Shown piece after piece: positions 30,969 to 39,036 of a stretch of DNA of 64,000 nt. Source of the stretch: Flavobacteriales bacterium (lineage in GTDB: Bacteria; Bacteroidota; Bacteroidia; Flavobacteriales_D; Crocinitomicaceae). Where the stretch lies: positions 1-64,000 of the forward strand of contig CANHOA010000008.1 in the NCBI GenBank assembly GCA_947462255.1. Reading direction: 5' to 3'. Numbering within the stretch: the first letter of the stretch is position 1; each line of letters begins with the position of its first letter. The notes beneath the pieces were generated by a model that was not told the DNA's origin, did no database searches, and worked only from the letters and a program-made list of their open reading frames with translations. The position numbers were made by a program, and so were the translations under genes.

Positions 30969-31000
30969 CAAAATTAATAGATTTTTTCTAACGCGTCAAA
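30969..31000 (-). promoter_or_regulatory. Two-element promoter for htrA
   Basis: The minus strand shows TTTG at 31000-30997 and TAATTTTG at 30976-30969, separated by 20 bases. Both match the Bacteroidota -33/-7 consensus, making this the most complete promoter in the window. The box ends 20 bases before the htrA ATG. Confidence 0.6.
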
Positions 31001-31133
31001 AACGTTTTTAGTATTGTTAAGTTCATTTTTTGTGCCAATAATTTCTTAACTATGAAAATTGAGAATTAAGGCAGGATAGTATTCCAACTATTTTGATTCA
31101 AAAAAATATGGAGCTAACAATAAATCGTTTTTC

Positions 31134-31141
31134 TATCTTTG
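31134..31141 (+). promoter_or_regulatory. Promoter -7 box four bases before dapF
   Basis: TATCTTTG matches TAnnTTTG exactly, and only four bases separate it from the dapF ATG, implying a leaderless or nearly leaderless mRNA. Confidence 0.55.
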
Positions 31142-31145
31142 CTTT

Positions 31146-31931
31146 ATGATGAAGAGTATTCTATTTTCAAAATACGAAGGGACTGGTAACGATTTTATCT
31201 TACTTGATAATTTGCAGGGAAGCTATGATTTTTTATCTGTAGATCTAATTAAAAAACTTTGTCATCGTAAATTTGGAATTGGTGCTGATGGTTTAATATT
31301 AATTAATTCGGATCAATCGAGTGATTTTTACATGGATTACTATAATGCTGATGGCTCGAAAAGTTTTTGTGGTAATGGATCTCGATGTGCGGTTTTATTT
31401 GCTTTATCACTAGGTATTCATACGGGAAAAACGATTTTTAACGCTATCGATGGGCTTCATAAAGCGAGTGTTTCGGGCGAAATGGTAGCAATTCAAATGA
31501 ATGATGTAAATGATATAAAATTTCATCAGGATGATTATCTACTTGATACGGGTTCACCTCATTATGTTGTCTTTAATGATGATTTGTCTAGTGAGCATAC
31601 GGTGCTTAAGGGCAAAGAAATTCGTTTCAGTGATTTGTTTAAAAAGGATGGAGTTAATGTCAATTTAATGCGTGTAATCGACTCTCATCAAATCGAGATT
31701 TCTACCTATGAACGTGGGGTTGAAGATGAAACGTATTCCTGTGGAACCGGAGCTACCGCCTGTGCATTAGTGCATGATTATGTCGCTGATGGAAAACATA
31801 CTACCATACAAGTGCTCGTGAAAGGAGGTGAATTATCTGTTAGTTTTCAGCGGGGAATGAAAGGGCGATATTCCAATATAGAGCTTACTGGTCCAGCAAA
31901 ATTTGTATTCTTCGGAGAATTTTTGATCTAA
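31146..31931 (+). CDS. dapF: Diaminopimelate epimerase
   Basis: Interconverts LL- and meso-diaminopimelate for lysine and peptidoglycan synthesis. At 261 residues it is near the usual 265-275. The two catalytic cysteines are Cys75 in SFCGNGSRC and Cys199 in YSCGTGATAC. The N-terminal KYEGTGNDFILLDN is also diagnostic. Two adjacent ATG codons (31146, 31149) are possible starts. The -7 box sits four bases upstream, so whichever ATG is used, the mRNA has almost no leader. It is the first plus-strand gene after the divergent gap with htrA. Confidence 0.96.
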   Translation: MMKSILFSKYEGTGNDFILLDNLQGSYDFLSVDLIKKLCHRKFGIGADGLILINSDQSSDFYMDYYNADGSKSFCGNGSRCAVLFALSLGIHTGKTIFNAIDGLHKASVSGEMVAIQMNDVNDIKFHQDDYLLDTGSPHYVVFNDDLSSEHTVLKGKEIRFSDLFKKDGVNVNLMRVIDSHQIEISTYERGVEDETYSCGTGATACALVHDYVADGKHTTIQVLVKGGELSVSFQRGMKGRYSNIELTGPAKFVFFGEFLI

Positions 31932-32012
31932 GTACAATCCTACTGTGGGCATTAAAAGTTCCAAATAATATGAATTTAGAACTTGATTTTACCATATAAA
32001 TGTTATTCGCAC

Positions 32013-32020
32013 TATATTTG
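32013..32020 (+). promoter_or_regulatory. Promoter -7 box in the dapF-GNAT gap
   Basis: TATATTTG, an exact TAnnTTTG match, 87 bases before the GNAT start. It probably drives the GNAT-mltG-asparaginase genes. The rest of this 176-base gap shows nothing recognisable. Confidence 0.4.
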
Positions 32021-32107
32021 GATCGCAATTCAATGTTCATTTTTCTGGATTTGACTTATATTTTGTTGCTGCAATTATTTATATTCTAAAAAACACATGA
32101 TTAAACA

Positions 32108-32635
32108 ATGCTAAAAGGTACCATGCTTTATTTGAGAGCGGTTGAGAGTTCTGACGCTACTATGCTTTATCTATGGGAAAATGATATAAATCATTGGCGA
32201 ATTGCAAATACAGAGGTTCCATTTTCAATGCATGCGATTCACAGTTTAATTGAACAATATGCCTCTATTCGCACCTCTGGTCAGTTGCGTTTAATTATTT
32301 GTTTAAACGAATCTCAATTGCCTATTGGCGCTATTGATTTATATGACATTAATTTTAGACATGGATTCGCTACCGTTGGTGTGCTCATTGCAAATCAAGA
32401 AGATCGAAATAAAGGATTTGCCAAAGAAGCTTTTCAATTGGTCATTAATTATGCGAAAGAGGTATTGGACTTGTATAATTTACAATGTTTTATTCAAGCG
32501 GATAATTTAGCAAGTATACACCTCTTTGAAGGGTTGAAATTTGAGAAAGTTGGTGTGCGAAAGGAATGGTATAAATTTAAGAACAGTCGAATTGACGAAA
32601 TATGTTATCAGTTATGTTTAAAAAACGAAATTTAA
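32108..32635 (+). CDS. GNAT family N-acetyltransferase
   Basis: A 175-residue acetyltransferase of the RimJ/RimL-like group. The acetyl-CoA pyrophosphate loop is the segment EDRNKGFAKEAFQLVINYA near residues 97-115. The preceding strand GFATVGVLI and the C-terminal NLASIHLFEGLKFEKVGVRKEWY are typical of the fold. The substrate, whether a protein N-terminus, a spermidine-like amine or a sugar, cannot be told. Its 3' end overlaps mltG, implying coupled translation. Confidence 0.85.
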   Translation: MLKGTMLYLRAVESSDATMLYLWENDINHWRIANTEVPFSMHAIHSLIEQYASIRTSGQLRLIICLNESQLPIGAIDLYDINFRHGFATVGVLIANQEDRNKGFAKEAFQLVINYAKEVLDLYNLQCFIQADNLASIHLFEGLKFEKVGVRKEWYKFKNSRIDEICYQLCLKNEI

Positions 32636-33690
32636 TTATTGGAGGAATTATCCTCTTTATTTTCATTTTAATAGCCGTGCTTCCTACCGCTTGGATTTAT
32701 CTTTCTGGCGCTAGGTCTACTACAAATAAGGACTTACGATTTTTCTACATTAAGGACCCGATTTCATTATCGAATCTAGCAACTCAATTGGAAGAGCAAG
32801 GACTTATTGATAATACAGCAGCTTTTATTTCAGTTGGTACCTACAAAGGCTTAGACAGCACTTCCATTGCACAAGGTAAATATGCAATAGAACCTTATAC
32901 TTCGTATCGGACTTTATTGAATGGCTTTACACTTAATTCTAATGGTAATGGAAATGCAGAAGTCGCTGTTGATGTCACATTCAATAATTGTGTTGACTTA
33001 AAAGATTTAGCTGAAAAGGTTTCTGCATGCATTAATACTGATCAGAATAAATTAGAAACGCTTCTTGCTGACCCTAAAACAGCTGAAGAATTTGGTTTTA
33101 CTGCACAGCAATTCCCTTCTATGTTTCTTCCTAATACCTATGAAATGTATTATGACACTGATGAAGATGCTTTTCTGAACAGAATGGCCCAAGAATTCAA
33201 AAAATATTGGACGGATTCAAGAAAAAGTCAAATGAAAAATATAGGATTGGAATCTCCTAGTCAAGTAGTAACATTGGCGAGTATTGTTTATTCTGAACAA
33301 TCAATTGTATCAGAGGAATGGCCAATAATCGCTGGATTGTATCTAAATCGAATCCACGATGGAATGCGTTTACAATCAGATCCAACCTTTAAGTTTTGTT
33401 GGGGAGATAAATTAAAAGGCGTTCAGCGCTTATTAAATATTCACAGAGAAATAGATTGTGAGTACAATACATATAAAATTAAAGGTTTGCCTCCTGGACC
33501 AATTTGTCTTCCATCAACAGCAGTAGTTGATGCCGTATTAAATCGTGCAAAACACGGATATGTTTATATGTGTGCAAAAGCTGATTATTCTCACAGACAT
33601 AATTTTGCTGTTTCGGGTGAAGAGCATATGAGAAACGCAAAGATTTTTCAAAGATGGTTGGCAGGTGAACTTAAGAAAAAAGGAAAATAA
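32614..33690 (+). CDS. mltG: Endolytic murein transglycosylase MltG
   Basis: An inner-membrane lytic transglycosylase that cleaves nascent glycan strands and may set their length. The protein from the chosen ATG has 358 residues: a cytoplasmic tip, one membrane helix (LIIGGIILFIFILIAVLPTA), a LysM-like module and the YceG catalytic domain. The motif ASIVYSEQ retains the Glu of the ASIVxxE signature, followed by GLYLNRIHDGMRLQSDPT and GLPPGPICLPS. An alternative ATG at 32602 adds four residues. It overlaps the GNAT gene, and its TAA shares a base with the next ATG (TAATG). Confidence 0.92.
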   Translation: MFKKRNLIIGGIILFIFILIAVLPTAWIYLSGARSTTNKDLRFFYIKDPISLSNLATQLEEQGLIDNTAAFISVGTYKGLDSTSIAQGKYAIEPYTSYRTLLNGFTLNSNGNGNAEVAVDVTFNNCVDLKDLAEKVSACINTDQNKLETLLADPKTAEEFGFTAQQFPSMFLPNTYEMYYDTDEDAFLNRMAQEFKKYWTDSRKSQMKNIGLESPSQVVTLASIVYSEQSIVSEEWPIIAGLYLNRIHDGMRLQSDPTFKFCWGDKLKGVQRLLNIHREIDCEYNTYKIKGLPPGPICLPSTAVVDAVLNRAKHGYVYMCAKADYSHRHNFAVSGEEHMRNAKIFQRWLAGELKKKGK

Positions 33691-34679
33691 TGAAAAGAAG
33701 GTCATTTTTTAAAGCAGGATTAAGTATTGGAGCAATTGCCTTAATCGAACCCGTAAAAGGCGCTCAAGCATTAGCTTCTTCTTTTGAAGGATTAGCAACT
33801 GGACCTATAGTTTTATCGACATGGGTGCATGGTTTAGAGGCTAATCGTGCGGCATGGGAAATACTCAGTAAAGGAGGTAAAGCTGTTGATGCAGTGGAAC
33901 ATGGAGTTCGGGTAACAGAAGCAGATTTGGCCAACAGAAGTGTTGGTGTTGGAGGAAGGCCAGATCGTGATGGACATGTTACTCTTGATGCTTGCATAAT
34001 GGACGAAAAATCAAGGTGTGGGGCTGTGGCATTTATGGAAGGTATAGCACATCCAATTTCGGTTGCTAGAGCGGTAATGGAAACTACGCAACATGTTATG
34101 CTTGTTGGAGAAGGTGCAGAGAAATTTGCTATTGAGAACGGATTTGAACAAGCTAAAATGCCAATACCTGAAGTGAAAAAAGATTGGCAAAATTGGAAAA
34201 AAGAAAACAAAGATTTGTTCAAAAAGCCAATAATTAACCATGAAAATCATGATACAATTGGTATGATTGCGATGGATGCAAATGGTGATTTGAGTGGTGC
34301 GTGTACTACCAGTGGATGGGCTTATAAAATGCATGGCAGGGTAGGGGATTCTCCTATTATTGGCGCTGGTTTATTTGTCGACAATGAAATTGGTGCTGCA
34401 ACGTCAACAGGACTTGGTGAGGCTATAATTCGAGTAGCAGGAAGTAGTATGGTGGTAGAATTAATGCGCCATGGGTATACGCCATTAGACGCTTGTAAAG
34501 AGGTGGTCAATCGGATAATTAAAAAACATAGTGATTTAACTAATTTACAGTGTGGCTTTATAGCTATCGATAAAAAAGGAAATATAGGCTCTTATTCTGT
34601 TTATGCAGGTTTCAATTTTGCGCTCAAAACAGCGACGGAAGATAAAATGGTCGACGCAGCCTTTGATCGTAATTGGTAG
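33690..34679 (+). CDS. N4-(beta-N-acetylglucosaminyl)-L-asparaginase (glycosylasparaginase)
   Basis: An Ntn-hydrolase that cleaves the GlcNAc-Asn bond, or asparagine-like substrates, after self-processing. The autocleavage site is HDTIGM, with Thr189 as the new N-terminal nucleophile after Asp188. Other conserved parts are GGKAVDAVE, SVGVGGRPDRDGHVTLDACIMD and the beta-chain GDSPIIGAGLFVDNEIGAATSTGLGE. The N-terminus (KRRSFFKAGLSIGAIALIEP) is Tat-like, so periplasmic export in folded form is probable. It is translationally coupled to mltG. It might serve nutrient scavenging or envelope glycan turnover. Confidence 0.9.
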   Translation: MKRRSFFKAGLSIGAIALIEPVKGAQALASSFEGLATGPIVLSTWVHGLEANRAAWEILSKGGKAVDAVEHGVRVTEADLANRSVGVGGRPDRDGHVTLDACIMDEKSRCGAVAFMEGIAHPISVARAVMETTQHVMLVGEGAEKFAIENGFEQAKMPIPEVKKDWQNWKKENKDLFKKPIINHENHDTIGMIAMDANGDLSGACTTSGWAYKMHGRVGDSPIIGAGLFVDNEIGAATSTGLGEAIIRVAGSSMVVELMRHGYTPLDACKEVVNRIIKKHSDLTNLQCGFIAIDKKGNIGSYSVYAGFNFALKTATEDKMVDAAFDRNW

Positions 34680-34841
34680 TAGTGTGCTTATTTGAATAGT
34701 TTATCTAACAATCACTTAACTTACTATCTTTTTGATTATTTTTGTTTTAGAGCAGCTATAAAAATTGTTGCTTTTTTACTTAAGTTAAACACGATGAATT
34801 AATTATCATCACTAATTTTTTATAACCTAATTCGCTATTTT

Positions 34842-37800
34842 ATGAGAAGTTTAAAATTACTCTTGTTTGCCGTTTTATTTGTTGGCGCAGCACATGCCCA
34901 ATCTTATCAAGCTAATTATTTGGATGGACGAATTCTATTTCAGCTAAAAGGTGATACTTATCCGAATCAACTCCAAAAAGATCAAGTTGATCCGAACGAT
35001 TTTTCTTTAGTAGAGGAATTAAGTCAATACCCTGAAATTGCTAGTTTATTTGAGGATGTATCAATTACTAAATTTGAAAGGCCAAGTTATTTTACGTTCA
35101 AGCCTTCCTTAATGAATATGTATAGAATTCAATTCACAGATTTCTCAAAAGTTGACGAACTTATCAAAAGTTTGCAAAGCATATCATCTGTTGTTTTTGC
35201 TGAAAAGGAACCAATTTACTTTACTGATTTTGTTCCCAACGATCCAAGTCACACCGGCAGCGATAAATGGTATCACACTTTGGTGGGTTCAGAAAATGCT
35301 TGGAATATCCACCAAGGTCGAAATCAAGTGAAGGTCGCTATTGTAGATAATGCAGTGTATTGTGGTCATTCGGATCTGACAACATTTAAGCAATATGACG
35401 TAGCAGATAATGATCAAAATGCTACCCCACCACAAACATATTCTCAAGATAATGGCTGGTCTCACGGAACTCATTGCGCTGGCTTAGCTACGGCTGATAT
35501 TAACAATGGTGTTGGTATTGCCGGCTTAGGTGGAAATGTTGAATTAATCGGTGTTAAATGTACACCCAACACTTCTACGTCTTCTGGTTCTGTCTGGTAT
35601 GGTTATGCTGGAGTTCAGTGGGCTTGTCAAAATGGCGCTCATGTGGTTTCTATGTCTTTTGGTGGAACAGGTTTTTCTCAAAGTTTTCAAAATCTAATTA
35701 ATGCCTATCCTCAAGTTGTGTTTTTAGCAGCAGCAGGAAATAGCAACGTATCTACCTTAACCTATCCCGGCGCTTATACTAACGTTATTTGTGTTGGATC
35801 TGTCGATGCTACCGATTTACGGTCCTCCTTTTCAAATTACAATGGAGCAAATCCTTATGTAGACATCGCTTCACCAGGTGGATATTCTAACGGTGGTCTG
35901 CTTAGCACGGTATATTCTACGGGTGGAAATAGTTACGCTAAAATGGGAGGTACTTCCATGGCCACACCTTTCGCTGCTGGTTTGGTTGGCCTAATGTTAA
36001 GCGTGAATCCATCTTTATCTCCTCAGCAAATCTTGACTTGTTTGATAAGTTCAGGTGTGAACATCAATCAAAACGTTGGACCTCGTATCAATGCTTTTGC
36101 GGCAATGCAATGTGCATCACAAGGCTTAATTTCGGGCGCTCCGATTTCTAACTTTTTTGGAATTCCAACAACTTTATTTGAGGGCGATTCAGTAAAGTAT
36201 TATGAAAATTGTTCAAATGGAGGTAATGCCATTAGTTCTTACCAGTGGTCTTTTCCAGGCGGAACTCCTTCTTCATTCTCCGGTCAAAATCCTCCTTATG
36301 TTACCTATGCAGCTGCCGGAACGTATTCCGTAACTTTAACGGTTTCAAATGTTACAGCCAACGATACGGAGACCAAGGTTGGATACATTACGGTTAATAC
36401 GCCACCTTATGGTAACTGGATCATTCAGAATTCAGGGTTTTCTCAGGCATCGAGAGGCATCAATTACATATCTATTGTAGATCAAAACATTGTGTGGTCT
36501 ACTGCTTACGATGGCAGTGGAACAGCAGCAAATATTCAGCAATTTACTAAAACCTTAGACGGTGGGAATACATGGACCCCAGGCAACATAAATGTAGGGA
36601 ATACCGGTCTTGGAATTTCCATGATTAAAGCCATTTCTGGAACTACGGCTTGGTTAGCGGCTTTCCCCAATGCAGCAGGTCAATTGGGTGGCATTTGGAA
36701 AACTATTAACGGCGGATCCACTTGGACCAAGCAAACCACGGCAACTTTTAGCAACGCGAGTAGTTTTACCAACATTGTTCATTTTTGGAACGCTAACGAT
36801 GGATTCTGTATGGGAGACCCAATCAATGGGGAATACGAAATTTACCGAACGACCAATGGAGGAACCAATTGGACCTTAGTGAGTGGCGCTAATATCCCCA
36901 ATCCTTTATCCGGTGAATTTGGTTACACCCGCCAAATTGAGACCTTTGGCAATAGCGTTTGGTTTACCACAAACAAAGGTCGAATATACCATTCAACTGA
37001 TAAAGGCGCTACTTGGGCCGTTTATACTTCGCCCCTCATAGATTTTGGAGGAACCACAATGAGCGGTAATTTTTCTTTTAGTTCGCTGAATGCTGGAATT
37101 ATTGTGAATGTAAATGGTCTCGTTTATAAGAGCGCTAATGCAGGAGCTACATGGACATTAGTCACCACCACTGGACCTGTTTTCAGCAATGGGGTTTGCG
37201 CCATTGAAAATACAAACGTCATTTTTACAACGGGTGCAGCAACGACAGGATCTGGTTCATCTTATAGTTTAGATGGCGGTACAACGTGGACAGGCATTGA
37301 CAATGCACAGCATTTGTATTGTGAGTTTTTGACCCCGTCTATTGGTTGGTCAGGAAGTTTTAATACCTCTTCTACCCAAAATGGCATGTGGAAATGGAAC
37401 AATCTATCAAGTCCTCTAAGTGTGCAGTTTAGCGCTAATCCAGCCACAGTTTGTGTAAATACCCCAGTTCAGTTTTCAGACCAAACGACGGGTGGTACTA
37501 TTACTTCGTGGAATTGGAGTTTTCCCAATGGTTCCCCGGCAACCTCAACGCTTCAGAATCCAACAGTGACCTATTTTCAGCCAGGAACATATGCAGTGTC
37601 ATTAACAGCGAGCGATGGCACTTTTTTAAGCAGTTACCAAGATACCGCTTTTATTGTGGTGGAGGCACCTCCAGCTAATCCAAGTGCGATAGTTGGGAAT
37701 GTGGCACCTTGCATCAATACCTTAGAAAACTACAGTGTGACCAACGACCCTACTGTTTATTACAACTGGACGCTTCAGTCAGGATGGTTAGGAATGAGTA

Positions 37801-38384
37801 ATTCCAATACCATCGCAGTTACATTTGACAATACCTCAGGTCCATTGTCTGTCACAACCAATAATTCTTGCGGAGCGAGTGCGCCTTCTGTATTGAATAT
37901 TAATGTGGGTGCTGCTCCAGTTGCACTTTTTTCTTATACCTTAAATGGCGGCGTATTAACCCTTACCAATAACTCTTTGAATGCATCTAATTATTCTTGG
38001 GACTTTGGAAATGGTATCACTTCGAACGCCACCGATACAAGCATTACTTATACATCCCCTGGTTCATATTCGATCACACTTCTTGCTACGGACAATTGCG
38101 GGGTTTCAGATACCCTAATCCAAGTGATTCAAGTGCTTGGATTAGTTGATTTAGCTTCACAGGCTGTAACTGTATATCCCAATCCAACAACAGGTGTTAT
38201 TTTTATTCAATTAATGGATAAAGGATTAATGGGCGAAAAAATGAGTTTATTTGATATTGCAGGTAGAAAAGTAATGGAGAAAATTATCACGCAAGAAAAT
38301 GAATCCATTGACTTGAGTTCATTTAAATCAGGTATTTATCTACTAAATATTCTTGGTGAATCTACACGAATCGTCAAGGAGTAA
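34842..38384 (+). CDS. Subtilisin-like S8 peptidase with PKD, propeller-like repeats and T9SS tail
   Basis: A 1180-residue secreted protease. In order: signal peptide (LLLFAVLFVGAAHAQ); pro-region to about residue 140; S8 domain with Asp169 (VAIVDN), His208 (SHGTHCAG), oxyanion Asn300 and Ser372 (GGTSMATPFAAG); a PKD domain near 455-520 (YQWSFPGGTPSS); about 350 residues of Ycf48/BNR-like repeats with GGxTW motifs (DGGNTWTPG, NGGSTWTKQ, NGGTNWTLV, KGATWAVY); two further PKD-like domains; and a T9SS sorting tail (VTVYPNPTTGVIF to TRIVKE). All triad residues are present, so activity is likely. The propeller region is visibly richer in G+C than the pro-region. Confidence 0.9.
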   Translation: MRSLKLLLFAVLFVGAAHAQSYQANYLDGRILFQLKGDTYPNQLQKDQVDPNDFSLVEELSQYPEIASLFEDVSITKFERPSYFTFKPSLMNMYRIQFTDFSKVDELIKSLQSISSVVFAEKEPIYFTDFVPNDPSHTGSDKWYHTLVGSENAWNIHQGRNQVKVAIVDNAVYCGHSDLTTFKQYDVADNDQNATPPQTYSQDNGWSHGTHCAGLATADINNGVGIAGLGGNVELIGVKCTPNTSTSSGSVWYGYAGVQWACQNGAHVVSMSFGGTGFSQSFQNLINAYPQVVFLAAAGNSNVSTLTYPGAYTNVICVGSVDATDLRSSFSNYNGANPYVDIASPGGYSNGGLLSTVYSTGGNSYAKMGGTSMATPFAAGLVGLMLSVNPSLSPQQILTCLISSGVNINQNVGPRINAFAAMQCASQGLISGAPISNFFGIPTTLFEGDSVKYYENCSNGGNAISSYQWSFPGGTPSSFSGQNPPYVTYAAAGTYSVTLTVSNVTANDTETKVGYITVNTPPYGNWIIQNSGFSQASRGINYISIVDQNIVWSTAYDGSGTAANIQQFTKTLDGGNTWTPGNINVGNTGLGISMIKAISGTTAWLAAFPNAAGQLGGIWKTINGGSTWTKQTTATFSNASSFTNIVHFWNANDGFCMGDPINGEYEIYRTTNGGTNWTLVSGANIPNPLSGEFGYTRQIETFGNSVWFTTNKGRIYHSTDKGATWAVYTSPLIDFGGTTMSGNFSFSSLNAGIIVNVNGLVYKSANAGATWTLVTTTGPVFSNGVCAIENTNVIFTTGAATTGSGSSYSLDGGTTWTGIDNAQHLYCEFLTPSIGWSGSFNTSSTQNGMWKWNNLSSPLSVQFSANPATVCVNTPVQFSDQTTGGTITSWNWSFPNGSPATSTLQNPTVTYFQPGTYAVSLTASDGTFLSSYQDTAFIVVEAPPANPSAIVGNVAPCINTLENYSVTNDPTVYYNWTLQSGWLGMSNSNTIAVTFDNTSGPLSVTTNNSCGASAPSVLNINVGAAPVALFSYTLNGGVLTLTNNSLNASNYSWDFGNGITSNATDTSITYTSPGSYSITLLATDNCGVSDTLIQVIQVLGLVDLASQAVTVYPNPTTGVIFIQLMDKGLMGEKMSLFDIAGRKVMEKIITQENESIDLSSFKSGIYLLNILGESTRIVKE

Positions 38385-38565
38385 AGATTCCTGTGTTTGT
38401 ATTTTATGATAACTCGTTAATAAAGGGCTAAGGAGACTATTTTTTAGTGAACTATTTTATTGGATGTTAATTCCGTGATACAATTGAGCCTTATTTGTTT
38501 CAATTTACTGTTATCGGACAATCGTAAACATATAATCTAACATCACCCCTTTTTAGTTGGGATGA

Positions 38566-38949
38566 TCAAAGAACTTTTATATATTTCGCTTTGCACGCTT
38601 CGAAGCAAGGGTAAATTAGAATTAATGTGTCGCCACTTATTTCATATTTAAGTGTCAAATTTGGACACGCAGTAGAAATTATGGTAGAATCTAATGCTGA
38701 GTATGTTCCTGCTGTACTTGTATTAGATTCAATAGACATATCGCAAATTATTCCATTGGAATTAACATTTCCGTTGGTATTGAATACTAAATTTTTATCG
38801 CTACTTACTGCAGTGAATACGCCGCTTCCATTACCTGGATCCATTAATACTTCATTTAATTCCCAAGTACCAGTCAAGGAACCACCATCTTTTTTCTTAC
38901 ATGAAGTAAATAAACTTAAGATTAATAAAATTGCGAATGATATTTTCAT
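38566..38949 (-). CDS. Small lipocalin-like lipoprotein
   Basis: A 127-residue predicted lipoprotein with lipobox LFTSC (Cys17) followed by KKKDGG. The mature part begins GSLTGTWELNEVLMDPGNG and is mostly beta-strand, ending in SGDTLILIYPCFEACKAKYIKVL. The TGTWELN start resembles lipocalin-like proteins of Bacteroidota. Five Cys in the mature part could form disulfides. It stands alone between two large T9SS genes, with 180 unannotated bases on its 3' side. No function can be assigned. Confidence 0.72.
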   Translation of the reverse strand: MKISFAILLILSLFTSCKKKDGGSLTGTWELNEVLMDPGNGSGVFTAVSSDKNLVFNTNGNVNSNGIICDMSIESNTSTAGTYSALDSTIISTACPNLTLKYEISGDTLILIYPCFEACKAKYIKVL

Positions 38950-38984
38950 GAGATTTAATCAGTTAATGTTTTAGCTTAAATAAA

Positions 38985-39020
38985 CAAAAAAAAGAGCGAC
39001 TAATGCCGCTCTTTTTTTAC
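38985..39020 (-). terminator. Intrinsic terminator of the 732-residue T9SS gene
   Basis: On the minus strand, AGAGCG and CGCTCT form a six-base GC-containing stem. It extends through flanking A/T runs, has an eight-base loop and ends in a T-run, starting about 20 bases after the stop at 39037. Confidence 0.82.
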
Positions 39021-39036
39021 TTGGAGAGGTTGTTTT

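Noticed and set aside
31932-32107. Possible small RNA or tRNA in intergenic gaps
   Set aside because: No cloverleaf or other stable structure with conserved tRNA features was seen in this or any other gap; only promoter boxes are recognisable.
33764-34222. 152-codon frame antisense to the glycosylasparaginase gene
   Set aside because: The sense frame has a complete enzyme with an autocleavage site; the antisense frame is a by-product.
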